A stretch of 64,000 nucleotides of DNA from the NCBI GenBank assembly GCA_948474755.1, contig CAOLHI010001012.1, positions 248,001 through 312,000 on the forward strand, in the 5' to 3' direction. The stretch comes from Ctenosaura bakeri. Lineage: Eukaryota; Chordata; Lepidosauria; Squamata; Iguanidae. Position numbers and translations under genes: made by a program. The notes beneath the pieces were generated by a model that ran no database searches, had not been told where the DNA came from, and saw only the letters and a program-made list of their open reading frames with translations. Positions within the stretch are counted from its first letter, which is position 1; each line of letters opens with the position of its first letter. Positions 34,690-46,848 of this stretch are shown piece by piece.

Positions 34690-35713
34690 GAATTTGCAAA
34701 TCTGGCATTCCTATGTATGACTTCCTAATAGTCCCAGATAATGAGTGGCAGCTTTCTCCAGAGACGTTAACCTCAAAAGTTGTTCTTATTATAGCTATTG
34801 ATTAGGCCTAGGAACTGATATCCTTCAGTCATGTGACAGAGTAGAAAAAGAATCTGAAGTAGTTTCCATTCTGGATTCTGGTGTGAGTGGAAAAGAAGTT
34901 GTGAGCTGGCTGAAAAATGAAGCAAAACTGGCTCTCTTTGGTATAATGTTGTCTGCTATACAAATTGCATATATCTGGCAGTACAGAAATGTTTCAAATA
35001 AATACATGGAATAAGTTTGCTTCCACGGTTCTTACTTATATTTGTATAAAGAAAACAAGTAATAAAATAATTATCCAGTGTTTCTACACTATCACTTAAA
35101 GCATGGGGGAAAGATGTACAGTGCCCCAGGATCATTTCTCTCTTGATAGATTTGTGGGACAAAGAAACATGGTGGGCACAGTCCCAGTAGTAGCATAATA
35201 GCATGGAGCCCCACTTCTTGCTCCAAAAGCACCAGTGATAATCCAGGCTTTAGCCCCCATGAGCAGGACTGCTACCAATTAAAAGTAAATGCTTCTTGTG
35301 AACTGGCTTGAAAAAACATAATATGTAAACAAACTTCAGCAGAATATTGCTGAGACTATTTAAATATATGAAAATTCTCACCATTCTCCAGATTAAACTG
35401 AATCATATTTAGGGATATGATTGTCCATCTGAGTATATTATCCTGACCATCTGGTGAATGTGGCAAAACAATTGTTTTAGCACTCCATCATGCTTCCAGA
35501 TCTTGAACACTGCCACAAATTTTATTTTCAGAATGATTGAAGTTTTACAACAATAGCATCTTTCTTATCCACTTTGGGATAATCATTATATCCTTCAAAA
35601 TTTGAGTTGCTCTTTGAATTTTATTTGGTATTATTTGGAATTTATTGTGAAGCACTTTATATTTACCATCTTTTTCATACAGATCTGATTAACACATACC
35701 TTTGAGAATACTC
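34690..35713. other. Unassigned AT-rich DNA
   Basis: No gene or repeat recognised. Confidence 0.4.
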
Positions 35714-35716
35714 TCT

Positions 35717-36182
35717 GGCCCTTTCTGCACGTGGGAAAGGAACCGCGTAAAAATGGTACTCACCGGACTTCTTCAGTGTCCGGGTGAGTCCGTCGGGACA
35801 AGGAGCAGTGCGAGCTTGTCGCTCCGCACTGCTCCAGCGTCCAAAATGGCGGCTTCCGGTTGGTGGAGGCTCTCCACCAACCGGAGAACTCGCCAGCCGA
35901 AAGCCCGCCCCCAGCAGATCTGCAGGCACGCACTGGTGCGTGCCTGCTAATCTGCACTGGAGCGCAGCGACGGAGCAACACGGGGTCACGTGCTCTGTGC
36001 TTTTTAAAAACCTCTTAAAAGAGGGTTTTAAAAAGCATGCTGTGCGACCAATTCTGGTTGCTCCAGAATGGACTGAGGTGTGGAACTACAAAAAGTAGTC
36101 CGCCCCAGTCCACTCCATGGTGCAGAAGACCTCCATCGGAGGTCGCTCTGCACCATTTTAATAGGCCAGTGCGAAAAGGGCC
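35717..36182 (+). mobile_element. GC-rich MITE, family C, 3-bp duplication TCT
   Basis: It runs from GGCCCTTTCTGCACGTGGG to CAGTGCGAAAAGGGCC, with TCT at 35714-35716 and 36183-36185. A local hairpin (ACCGGACTTCTTCAGTGTCCGG) lies just inside the left end, and a longer one lies near position 36010 (AAACCTCTTAAAAGAGG). It is CpG-rich in an AT-rich setting. The frames on both strands are explained by GC content. Confidence 0.93.
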
Positions 36183-36256
36183 TCTGTCAGCCAAAACGTA
36201 ATGGTCTTTGTTATTGCAATGAAGTTCTCTTTTCCTTAACTTCCTAAAGCCCCAGA

Positions 36257-37860
36257 AGTAGCCACTATTTTTATTTCATTTTATTTTTATTTTTATTTTT
36301 TTCCACACCTTTCTCTGAGCAGCTCACAAAAATGCTAAAACAAGAAAAAGTTAGGTCTGATAATAAAAAAGTTAAAACACAATTAAACAAGTTATTGTAC
36401 TAAAATGTCATTAAATTTTAAAAAGTGTACAGCTATTCTTAAAAATAACAATCATGTTAAAAATACAGCAGGCATTCACCCATTAAAATGACTCCCCCAA
36501 ACCACTTAATCATTACATGCCAATTTGAATAAAAAAGGTCTTTGGCTGCCAGCAAAAGGGGAGCAGAGAAAGGATAAGTCTAGCCTCCCATGGAAGGACA
36601 TTCCACATCCTGGGAGCAGTCACCAAGAAGCCTCTCTCCTGTATCATTACCAGATGGGTCTGGGGACTGAAAGAAAGCCCTCCCCAAAGATTTCAAGACT
36701 AGGAGTAAGACTGGACCTGAGCTGTAAAGGGCTTTAGGTGATATGTTGCACTTTGAATTGTGTCCAGAAATGAACCAGTAGCCAGGGCCACTGTTTCAAT
36801 AGAGAGTTATATGTTCCCTGTAACTGGCCCCACTCAGCATTGTGACTACAGCATTTTGGACCCATTGAAGTTTGCAAATAGTTTCCAAAGGTAGCTCCAT
36901 GTACAGCACATTGCGAAAGTTCAAAAAGAAAGTAACCAAGGTGAGTCACCATAACAAGATTTCACTAGTGAAATTGGTGTACTAGTCTTAACTGTACATA
37001 TGCACTGCTGGATGCCAGTGAAATCTGGGTATCAAAGTTCAGGACTACACTGAAGCTACAATAGTGAGATTTCAGAGGGAGTATAATGCTATGCAGCACA
37101 GGTTAGATCCCTAAATCTGCTTTTCTACTCTGTCTTGTCTGGATTTAGCTTCAATTTGTTCGCTGCATCCAGTCCATTACTGACAGCAAACACTGGTTCA
37201 GTACCAAAGCAGTTCCCTTGGAATGAGACTGACAGAATTTGATTCCCTCAGCATATTGGAGACACCAAACTCCAAAACTTTGGATAACCTTTTCTGGCCA
37301 TTTCATGTAGAAGTTGAACAGCATAAGAAACAAAATTGAGCTGTGAGAGGCTCATGGTCATGGCATCAAAAAGGAATCCCCAAGTACCACCTTCTGAATT
37401 CATCCCTCCAAGAAGGACCCGAACCATTATTGAACAAGTCACATCTCAGACAGGTGACTCAGAAGGATACTTTGGTCAATTGCATTGAAAGCTGCTGAGA
37501 TGTCCAGCAGAACTAACAAGTTGCCCCAGCACAATGAGACTTCCACTACTTCTCTTACCCACTTGGCCAGTTTTGCTCTAGCTACTTTGAAGAGCAAGGC
37601 TCCAGTACACATGTGGTGACTGTCATCTCTCCAAGGAGCCGGTCTACATCCTCAGGTTGCACAAAGTGGAACATATCCAATAATATAGGACAATTAGGAA
37701 CCAAGGTTACATCTGCTTGGCCTGTATCATCTTCAGCATCCAAGTGAGTCTGGATCCAAGAAATGCTATTTGAAAAGTGCCTTGGAAATTCTCACAGCAG
37801 GCCATCAACTGGTCCATGTTCTTTACTGTGGGCTACAGTGGTCACTGTCAGTAAACACAG
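36257..37860 (-). mobile_element. 5'-truncated L2-like LINE
   Basis: Reading on the minus strand from 37860: reverse-transcriptase remains, the C-terminal domain (about 36960-36540), and an A-rich 3' UTR ending in a (TTTTA)n-type tail (36262-36300). Repeat content and order match the split copy at 3952-7195 and the element at 57942. There are no MITE insertions in this copy, so it shows how the parts join. Confidence 0.88.
36735..37440 (-). pseudogene. L2-like reverse transcriptase relic
   Basis: On the minus strand I can read EKVIQSFGVWCLQYAEGIKF, the block around the catalytic YADD motif. Here the motif reads YAEG, so both catalytic aspartates are gone. It is followed by LNQCLLSVMDWMQ. Further on are the C-terminal words GPKCCSHNAEWGQ and LVHFWTQFKV. 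Stops and frame changes separate these blocks. The enzyme would copy LINE RNA at the target; this copy is certainly dead. Confidence 0.85.
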
Positions 37861-40110
37861 CTATAATTTTCAGGACACAGATTCAACAGAGATCAAGTGA
37901 AGGAAAGAGCAATGTTTATACCAAAACAAAATGAACTTAATGTTTAACTAGCAGAATATTGCTAAAGCACTCCAGCACTTTGACTATAACTTTTGAATAA
38001 TAATATAAAAAGGCTCAGTGGACATGGTGAAAATCAGTTTCTGAAATGATCTGTGACATTGGATGAAACATGTGATTGGTGGGAAAGAGAAAAGGAAAGA
38101 CACAAGGGATAGGGAAGGGAAGGAAACCCTGAATCTTCCAAGAAAGAAACTGGATACAGATTGTGAATAATCAGGTATAAATCAAAACAAAAATGAACTG
38201 AAAAGTCTCAATATTTCCAGAGACCTTTTTCTTTTTTTTCTTTTTTTTTGCGGGGGGGGGATTCTAGAGACACCCTCAGTTACCTTACATTTTTACGTTC
38301 TAGAGCCATGCTCTGTTACATTCATACTATCACAGTAAACCTAATTTTGGGGGTAATGAAAGGTTCCAGGGTGCAGTACTTTGGAAAAATTGCACTATTT
38401 TGCAACATTATGTTTCTTTACAAATATACAGGTTAAGTGTAAGTGCAGCCATAGCTTAGGCTCTCCAACCAATGAGCAGACTACTGTGTTGCCACATCAT
38501 TTCTCTGAAAAGATGAGCAGAATTCCAAAATATGGACAGGTTACACTTATGGTCTACATACATAACACAGGCATAGTAGTCTGATAACATCTTAATATGG
38601 ATCAAACTTTGACTTCCAGGAAGTCAGTGAGTAGACACTCCTGGCTGTAGCTCTGAAGCAAGGAGATCTTTCACAGCAGAAGTGCTGTGATCTCTGACTG
38701 GTGAAATTCCCCTCGATTAAAGGAGGAGAGGGGGTTCACCATCAGCAGCAGACAGCAGCATTCCCATTACTTAGATTTACTTTTGAATAAATGAGTTATG
38801 AGTAGGAAGGGCCAAGGGAGTAACATCTTTTGCCCCTGCTGTGAAATGCAGCTGTTTGGATTTGAGGATCTGAAGGCCCCATACCAACAACCTGATTTTT
38901 AAAAGAAAACTCTTAAATAAACCTTTGGAGTGAAGAATTCTTCTGACTATAATGGAATAACAGAGCTTCTCCAGCCACCTTCTTTCTGCAACAGAGAGCT
39001 AAGTGTATTCATTCCACAAGATCAGGATACATAAATTAGAAAACTGTTTAAAAGAGAATAATTAATAATTAATAAATAAAGTAATAATTACATAAATAAT
39101 AGTTAATAATTGAAAGAGATTAATTAAGGATCTAAGTGCATATATTTTGTGGATAGTCTGGATAGGCTGAATCTCATCTTATTTGTACAACTGAATTGTA
39201 CAACTGGCCAGAGATTACTTCCGGTCAAGCCGCTCTTAAAGCTGGACATAGAAAACTCTGACACAAAACCCATAGCAAAATTAAGATAATAGCACATCAT
39301 GGTGAAAGAAGCACATCAGAAAGTGCTATGTTTTGGTCTTGATTCTGTACTTCAGGAGAGTAGAGATGCTGGGGACTAGCTGGACAAATAATATACTCTG
39401 CTATTAAAATCATTTGCATCCTTATGTATATGCATACATATACATGGACTTTCTGTCTCTAAAAGTTGAAAGAATAGACATGAACATTGTTAGTAAATTA
39501 TAAAATGTTGGTCATTTTAATTCCATGTCAAGTGAATTCCTATTTATAGAAACAGTTAAATCAGACACTGTATGAGCGCTCTGAGGTTTGCAACATTTGA
39601 CAAATTGTAATTTTGTTCTTCACAAACTCTTGAACACTTCCTGCTAAGTGACAACAAACCTCAGCAAGTTTCCACAAACCTTCTGCAGCTTCTTCATTTT
39701 AGTATAAAGAACAGATGCCATTTTGGGTGCTGTGCTGAGCTTCTGTGCTTTCTTTGCACATGTAAAAGAAGGAGCTCACATCACTGTGAAGTGTGATAGC
39801 TCAGGACTTTCAGAAACCTTTTTTTTTTTTTTGAGCACGTAGGAGGTCAACAGCTGCCTTAACACTACAAGCCTTTACAAACATAGGCATATTAGACCAG
39901 TGACTGGAAAATAGACTTCCTAAAACTACATCTTCCAGAAACCTTAGGCGACAGCCCAGACCTGGATCTGGGCAGATGAAAATTTTTCAGTTTCAGTTTC
40001 TTCCATGGCCAGAATTGTTAGATCCCAAGATCTTTCCATCTCAAGTATTAAAAATAAAAATAAAAATAAAAAGAGGTATCTTTCGCTAAACTGAATGTTC
40101 ATTGCCAGTT
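37861..40110. other. Unassigned DNA, AT-rich core at 39055-39125
   Basis: A T/G low-complexity patch lies at 38228-38270 and a dense TAATTA/AATAAT stretch at 39055-39125. No gene or named element recognised. Confidence 0.45.
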
Positions 40111-40340
40111 ACAACCTAAAAAGGACTATATCAGTTAGGTCCAGCCTATCTGACTGACCATATCTCCTTACAAGTGAGCCTACCTTAGTTCTGAGATCCC
40201 TAGGAGAAGCCTTTCAGTTTCACAAGCGTCATGGATACAGCCGTTGGGGACATGAGACAGGGTCTCCTCAGTGTCTGCCCCAGGCTCTGGAATTCACTTC
40301 CAAGGGAGGCTAAACCCCTTTGCTATATAGCTTAGCAGGC

Positions 40341-40341
<1 letters not shown>

Positions 40342-40395
<54 letters not shown>

Positions 40396-40396
40396 T
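40342..40396. repeat. (TTA)n microsatellite
   Basis: About 18 perfect ATT units inside the L2-like 3' end. Confidence 0.97.
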
Positions 40397-40597
40397 ATTG
40401 GTTTTTAGAACGGAATGTTTTTAAAGGAAGGGCTTTTACAAGGATGTTGTATGTCTTAATTGTCTTTGACTGCTTTTTTATCATTTCAAAATGTATGCTT
40501 TAATGAGCACATGTAGTGCATTAATTCTATTTTAATGTTGATCCATTTATGTATATCCCACTTTGAGCCCCGATTTTTGTAAAGAGGGAAAACAGTC

Positions 40598-40598
40598 A

Positions 40599-40636
<38 letters not shown>
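40598..40636. repeat. (GAT)n microsatellite (LINE tail)
   Basis: About 12 GAT units directly after the LINE 3' UTR. The polyserine minus-strand frame across it is an artefact of the repeat. Confidence 0.95.
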
Positions 40637-40637
<1 letters not shown>

Positions 40638-40753
40638 GCAATCTGACATCCTCTTCAGTAGATATATCATTGTAAACAAACTTACCATCACGTAAAATTG
40701 AATTGTAGCATTGCATGATATTTGTATTTTCAGGAAGGGAACAGAGACACATA

Positions 40754-41190
40754 GGCCCTTTTCACACATGGTGAGGGAAATGCTCCCTGCGGCTACTCAC
40801 CGGCTTTTTGGTGGGTCCGGGCAAGTCCATCGGGATGAGGAACAGTGCGAGCTCATCGCTCCGCACTGCTCCAGCATCTAAAATGGCAGCTTCCAGTTGG
40901 GACAGGCTCTCCACCAACCGGAGAAGCTCGCCAGCCAAAAGCCTGCCCCTGGCAGATCTGCAGGCACGCACTAGTGTCCGAAGTGCAGGGACGGAGCGAC
41001 ACGGGGTCGCACACTCTGTACTTTTTAAAAACCTCTTAAAAGAGGTTTTTAAAAAGCACGCTGTGTGACCAGTTCCAGTCACTCCGGAGTGGACTGAGGT
41101 GTGGAACTATGAAAAGTAGTCTCCACAGTGCAGAAGATCTCCATTGAAGGTCGCTCTGCACTGTTTTAATAGGCCTGTGAGGAAAGGGCC
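40754..41190 (+). mobile_element. GC-rich MITE, family C, 3-bp duplication ATA
   Basis: It runs from GGCCCTTTTCACACATGG to GTGAGGAAAGGGCC, with ATA at 40751-40753 and 41191-41193. The interior closely matches 35717-36182 (CATCTAAAATGGCAGCTTCC, AAACCTCTTAAAAGAGG). It is shorter by about 30 bp, mostly from a deletion near the right third. Confidence 0.93.
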
Positions 41191-41199
41191 ATAGAGACA

Positions 41200-41415
41200 T
41201 ATGGAGATCCAGCATGGTGTAGTGGTTTGAATGTTGGACTATGATCCTGACTTGGCCATGGAAACCCACTGGGTGAGCTTAGGCAAGTCACATGTTCTCA
41301 TTGTCAGAAAAAAGCAAAGGCAAACCACCTTGAACAAATCTTGCCAAGAATACCCTGTGATGGGTTTTCCTTAATGTCACCATAAATCAGAAACAATTTG
41401 AAGGCACACAACAAA
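41200..41415 (+). mobile_element. tRNA-derived SINE
   Basis: The sequence reads CATGGTGTAGTGGTTTGAAT (box A region), GGACTATGATCC, GGCCATGGAAACCCACTGGG, AAGGCAAACCACCTTGAAC and TTTGAAGGCACACAACAAA. The box B region is deleted, so an internal promoter is lost. It starts about 10 bases after the MITE at 40754. Confidence 0.85.
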
Positions 41416-42975
41416 GTAGAAACATAGCTAGATCTTCAGGACCATTGCACAAGCAGAGCCACCATGGCCATCATTACATCATAGATTCTGTTATGCAAGC
41501 GAGGGCATTGCATATTGGAGCATCTTTCACAGTGCCTGTCAAGAGAATCTCCCATTGAGCAATGTGCAGGACAGCCCAATACTCCTAATCACAATTCACT
41601 TGAAGGGCTGTGTATAATATGAGAGATATTGCTACATAATTGTAAAGTTACAAACCATAGGTTCTAATGCAGGATCTTGGCCAATTTTTCTAGCAATATT
41701 GTTCTCATTTTAATTTGTCAGCCATCTTCAGTTCTCATTTTGGGGAAAGGCAGAGAATAAATATGATGGTGATGATGATAGTTGCTTATCAAAACTGAAT
41801 TGAAATGAAATGTTCATTATTATTTAAACTGCACCAGTGATCTGACTCCATACAAGGTAGCTCCATAGGATGCTATTATGCACGTGTTCACTGCCATTGC
41901 ACACACTTTTTTTCTGCTAGGAGCAACTAACACCCCCTCCTCACAGTTCCTCCAAAGCAGGAAATCCACAAAATTTTCAGTAACTCACAATATGCAAACA
42001 AATTGTTCAGTTTTCATGAGAAGTAAAACCCACTTTTTCAACCTAATGAGAATTTTGTATAGGTAAAGCCTATTGGATTCTGCCAGAGCATCACCTCGAT
42101 AGCAAACAAGTGATTATTTCTGGCTTATTATTTCTGAGGGATGTCATCATTTTTACCCTTCCTTTTCCCCCTTTGAATGGTATCATATGACTAATTTCCA
42201 GTCCTGTTGCCAAGCAGCACCGATGAAATGACAAGAACTAGTGTGTTTTTAAGACACTCTCTAAGTCATCTAGTCAGGCAGAATCTGGTTGGAGGCCAGA
42301 AAGAGTCTTGTCATGTTTCTCTTGTTCACCATTTTAAAAACTTTGTTTTAATGAGCAACTATATATATATATATATATATAGTTGCTCATCCCTACTTGG
42401 AAAAAATTAAAGTAAAGAAATAATAAAAATGTTGTTCTGCAGTTCAACAGTTTGGAAGATATTGCTTTATTGTGAAAGAAGCATAATGACAGCAGTATTC
42501 CACTGGATCCTTATTACAAGTACATTTAATTTTTGATTTGACTATGTCACTCTCGCAGTAAAGGTTTGTGCCTTTTCCAGCTGCTTTTAGGATGACATGC
42601 CAGCAAGATATTCCTGAGTTCCCCTCCACCATGAGGCCTCCAAACCTTCCATCCAATATGAGTAGCCGCTGAAGATATATGGAGGCTAAGACTCTATAGT
42701 TTTCCATAGCCCCTACACCTGTATATCCAGATGTCTTCCTGGCTGCCCTTGAAGAGGTGTCTGCCTCATTTGTCAGCAATACAGTCAAAGACCTGACTCA
42801 TCTATGGATTATGGAAATGACCCTGATGGTTGATAACTATTGGCCCTATATGCCCTCTTCCGCTGTTTGGAAGTATTACTTTTTTGTACTATGACTCCCA
42901 GAATCCTGCAAACAACATGGCCATTGGTTTTCATGTGTAATACCCAATGCCTCACAGAGCACTCTGTGTACTATA
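41416..42975. other. Unassigned DNA with an (AT)n tract
   Basis: An (AT)n microsatellite lies at 42359-42381, inside a short inverted pair (GAGCAACTATATAT and ATATATAGTTGCTC). A remnant of an old foldback family (ACTATGACTCCCAGAATCC) lies at about 42885-42930. No gene recognised. A 114-codon minus-strand frame at 42444-42788 has no motif I know. Confidence 0.45.
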
Positions 42976-42977
42976 TA

Positions 42978-43450
42978 CAATCAGCCCTCCCCATTTGCAG
43001 AGGTGAGGGCTGCAGGACATCTGCAAAAGTGAAAAAACCGCAAATATCAAAATATATGTGCATATTTACTGGAAGGGGACTGAGGCATGATGAGGAGAAT
43101 GGACAACCAGGGTCCAAACCAGGTCAGGGAAAGGAGAATGAAATGGGTGGGAGGCATGGTGGCCCTATACTCGCCAGCTCCTTCCTTGGGTATGTTGGGG
43201 GCATTGGGAGACGGTTTGTGGTGCTGAGATATTGGACTGTAATCTGCCCTTAGCTGGCCAGGCAGCAGATGGTGGAGAAGGAGGAGGACCAGAGGAGGGT
43301 TTTTAAAAGGCTGCACAGCTTGATTGAAGCCACTGAGAGAGAAATTTCTCTCAGGAAAGGAGCATCTGAGGTAGAAGTGTCAGGACTTGGAGAAACTGAC
43401 AAATAATCAAATCTGTGAAAGTTAAACCCTCTAATGTGGAGGACCAACTG
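42978..43450 (+). mobile_element. Tigger-type (Tc1/mariner) non-autonomous transposon
   Basis: The left end CAATCAGCCCTCCCCATTTG and the right end (inverted: CAGTTGGTCCTCCACATTAG) are typical Tigger-group termini. TA lies on both sides (42976-42977 and 43451-43452). Inner terminal words (AAACCGCAAATATCAAA and TCAAATCTGTGAAAG) also mirror. The 473-bp length and lack of DDE transposase motifs make it non-autonomous. Confidence 0.8.
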
Positions 43451-43654
43451 TATATGCTTGTGTATACAACACTGACTGGAAGAGTACTATTTTTAAACAT
43501 TGGCTGAGATTCTGGATCAAGAGATGTAGTGTAAAGTTTTGCCAGGGAGAACAATAGAGCTCCTCTCCCACCCAGTCCCGCAAATCCACTGTCAAGCTCC
43601 GGAGCCACACACACAGCCCCAGTGGCTAGTGGAGAGCCTGAGGGAGTTGGCAGA

Positions 43655-43725
43655 GAAGTGTCCATCTATGGTTCTGTAACTGGATACACAGTTACAAGGT
43701 ATCCTACAGGATCTCCTAGAGATGC
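43655..43725. repeat. Fragment of foldback repeat G
   Basis: The words TCTGTAACTGGATACACAGT and ATCCTACAGGATCTCC parallel the left arm of the repeat at 55103. Confidence 0.35.
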
Positions 43726-43889
43726 TCTGGAAAATCCAGAGAATGTGTGTCCAGCCCGACCTCCAGTCTCCATCAGCTGAGGTTTTCCTCCTTTCCACAT
43801 AATTCTGACAACAGTCCTTCAAGGCAGGTCCAGCTAAGAGACACAACTGACACAAGTGCACTTAGTGAGTTTCATGGTTCACTGGGAAA

Positions 43890-43952
43890 CAGAACTTTGC
43901 TCTCCTAAGTTCTAGTCTAGCACTCTAACCATTACACTACATTGCCACTATT
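43890..43952 (-). mobile_element. SINE head fragment
   Basis: In antisense it reads AGTCTAGCACTCTAACCATT and ACACTACATTGCC. This resembles the first 60 bases of a tRNA-SINE of the type at 28670. Confidence 0.5.
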
Positions 43953-44658
43953 TTTCTTCAGAAGTAAACTGTGACTGAATCTAAAGGTAGCACACAGAGA
44001 TCATCGCTAGCTGTCACTACTAGCCTTATTTTCCATAAATTTGCCTAATTCGCTTTTAAACTGACTCTTTTTAAATTTTTTCATTTTTAATTTTTTAATT
44101 CAGTTTCCCATTACATATATTTCATTATCCTTAAAATATAATATAAAATGACAGTAAAATCTCTCTTCTTTCTCTTTTTCCATTCCACCTCTGAATCTTA
44201 TTCAATGAGCATAAATATATACTTGTGGCAATCACTATAGGTATAAATCATCTTCAAAATACTGAACAATGCCAATATTATTGGTCAAAATATTCAAAAC
44301 ACACATTTCCAAAGTGGAGTTGCAGACCAAAACTTACACCACAATTTAGAATAAGAAACAATGAAAGGTTTCCATATTTCCTCAAACATATTCAAACTTC
44401 CCTTTTTAGCTGGAAAACATATGTAATTCTTTCAGTTGCAGAGATCTTTCCAAGATTATTGTTACATATGGAAATTCTGTACAGAGCTTTTGCTTCTTAT
44501 TTCTATTTCCAGTTCAATTTTAACCCAGTATTTATTTGGCTGTGTAACCTGTTTTCTGTGCATCATTGTCATCTGCAGGCCACTAATACCTTCTGAGATT
44601 TATATTCTGAACTGGTCGATTCAGAGGGCTAAGATGAATTAGAGTTCCCAGTTGTTCT
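43953..44658. other. Unassigned AT-rich DNA (possible old LINE 3' UTR)
   Basis: The T-rich start (44060-44110) followed by an AT-rich, gene-free stretch recalls an antisense LINE 3' UTR. I could not match it to another element in this window. The 123-codon frame at 44225-44596 has no motif. Confidence 0.35.
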
Positions 44659-44659
44659 T

Positions 44660-44815
44660 GGCTGTTGCTATTGTGTGCCTTTAAGACATTTCTGACTTAC
44701 GATTTTCTGGGGCTGAAAGTGTGTGCTGCACCCAACGTCACCCAGTGAGTTTCCAAGGCCAAGCGGGGAATTGAACCGAATGCTCAAAGCACTACACCAT
44801 GCTGGCTCTAGTCTA
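44660..44815 (-). mobile_element. tRNA-derived SINE with internal deletion
   Basis: In antisense: the tail GTGTGCCTTTAAGACATTTC, then CACCCAGTGAGTTTCCAAGG, GGAATTGAACC (box B) and AAGCACTACACCATGCTGGC (box A region). The middle part present at 41300-41350 is missing. Confidence 0.85.
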
Positions 44816-45340
44816 TGCTTTTTACATTACATCTTCGCTCATGTACAATTTTTATATGCATTTGCTATGAGAAGTATGCATCACAAAAGTTGGAGAAGTA
44901 AAAAGAGAAAAACAAACAAACACAAATGTGTGTTCTCATTCATATATCTGTTCAGGAAGTACAAAACAAATTTCTCGTCTTGTCATAGTTCACAGAAACT
45001 TGGTGTGTTAGAGGATCCTGGGTGGTATAACATGTTTGCTAACATGCTTGCAAAGGACTTCTTCCAATCCTCATTGGTAGGGTGGCATGGTCAAGAGCAT
45101 CTCAACTCCTGAGTTTTCAGAAGCAAAATCCAAGCTCAGACAGTTCTCAAGTGATTGCACAGAAGGTGAGTCCTGGTGATTTGATCAGATAGATATTAAC
45201 CACAGTTTGTTAAAGCAAAACCTCATAATATTAAAAACTTGTACCTGAGGGCATTTAATTCCAGCTAGACAGAGGAGGAGGAATAGGAGTGCAAGCCAAA
45301 GAGCTCTAGTGATGTTATTCAAAGAAGTGTACTAGACTTC

Positions 45341-45380
45341 TCTAGTAGAGAATTCTAATTCTCTAGTAGAGAATTCTAAG
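45341..45380. repeat. Tandem duplication of a palindrome
   Basis: TTCTCTAGTAGAGAATTCTA occurs twice in a row, and CTCTAGTAGAG is itself nearly self-complementary. Confidence 0.8.
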
Positions 45381-45611
45381 GACATACCTACATATCCCAT
45401 GATTCCATAAGACACGACAATGGGAGTTAAAGTGCCATCAAGCTGCAATAACAGTTTGGTGCAGATACACTCTAATTCATCTCACTACAAGGGCACAAAC
45501 AACTCAACCATGCTGACTAAATTCCGGCTAAATTCTAAGTCACTTATGCCTACAATTGTTCCCTTTGTTCTTCTCCATCTACATTCCTTTTGTGCCATGC
45601 CTTTATATATT

Positions 45612-45790
45612 GTAAGCCTGAGAGCTTTATTTATTTATTTATTATTTTCTATTGCAGCATTCTCTCAGTACTGTGATCCAAGACAGCTAGCCCACAAGAT
45701 AGTTATAAAAACATATAAGTAAAACTATAATTAAGTGACACTGTTAAGGCACAATTGAACAGATCACTATATTGAATAACAAGTAAGTTT
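45612..45790 (-). mobile_element. L2-like LINE 3' UTR fragment
   Basis: A (TTTA)n tract is followed by CATTCTCTCAGTACTGTGAT and a run of TATAAAAACATATAAGTAAA. This is the antisense 3' UTR layout seen at 3952 and 36257. No coding part remains. Confidence 0.5.
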
Positions 45791-46845
45791 AAAAAAAATC
45801 TGGCCTGATCTGTGAAAATCTCCAGTTATAGAACAGGATGTAAGTACTATAAATAAATAGTAATTTATTTATAGCTTTTCAATATGTAGATTTAGAACAT
45901 TCAATTGATGAGGGTGAAGCTCTGTTCCCAAGACACTGGTATCTATTAAGAAAGATGCAAGCTTCTAGGACACTGTGCATGACAAAAATCAAGCTACTAC
46001 TTCTCACTAAAGAAATGCTGTCACAGCAGCATTTACTTGTTTAAACATTTATTAAATCACTTCACAACAAATAGTAACACATGAAGTGCTATCCTCACAT
46101 TTCACAGGAATCTCACTTGTAAGGAGGAGAGCGCTAGCCAAACTGGGTGATGATTGTTGTGGGCTGTAAAAAAACAACAAACCTCTTTTGAAATATTATT
46201 TGACTTAATATTTAGGAGAGGAACTGCTGCAGTGCCTTATTTATCAATATTTGTGGAATATTTGCTAATAGGACAACTGGATGTATAAGAACAAAGACTC
46301 AGCAGGGACACTGTGAAAGTTAGAAATTTCAATATGCAAGATGTTTTTTTTAAAAAAGAAAAAGAAAGAAAAAGAAATACAAAATGTTTTGCAACAATCT
46401 GTGTCAATCTCTTTGCCTCAGTATTTCCTAGAAATCAGAAGGTCAAGGTACAAAGAGCAAACTTTTCAAAGATGAGAACCCTTAGAAGTCTGGCTCATGT
46501 TGGTATGATGGGGGCTTTCAGAATCAGGAAGTCCAACTGTTTGATACATGAGACCCATAGTCTGTGATTTCCCTCTCCCTCTTGCTGGGAATTTTTCATT
46601 CCCATTTCTAGCCCTTTACTCTATACAGTTTTCAAACATGCCCATATGGGAAGACTTCCTTATACTTAACAGCCATAGGCCCTGTTATTAGGAGAGGAAC
46701 AGGCATTTCCTGTAAAATAGTCTTCTTACCCTCCAACTGTCTTAATTTGGCAGTTGTCCCACTTTGCAGTTGTTTTTAAGATGTACTAGTTTCTCTCTCC
46801 TCTTCCATTTTCCCCCTTACTCATTTGATTACAGTTGCAGCAAAT
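45791..46845. other. Unassigned DNA
   Basis: No gene or named element recognised. Confidence 0.4.
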
Positions 46846-46848
46846 TGA

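Larger units (their letters stand above)
40130..40640 (+). mobile_element. L2-like LINE 3' end with (GAT)n tail
   Basis: The plus strand reads GPAYLTDHIS-like words at 40140, then CPRLWNSLPREAKP at about 40280. This matches the C-terminus of the L2-like LINE at 59146. The 3' UTR contains a (TTA)n tract (40342-40396) and TATATCCCACTTTGAGCCCC, and the element ends in a (GAT)n tail (40598-40636). Confidence 0.75.

Noticed and set aside
42359..42381. (AT)n with inverted flanks as a replication origin or regulatory cruciform
   Set aside because: A simple dinucleotide repeat is enough to explain it. Only about seven bases of each flank pair.
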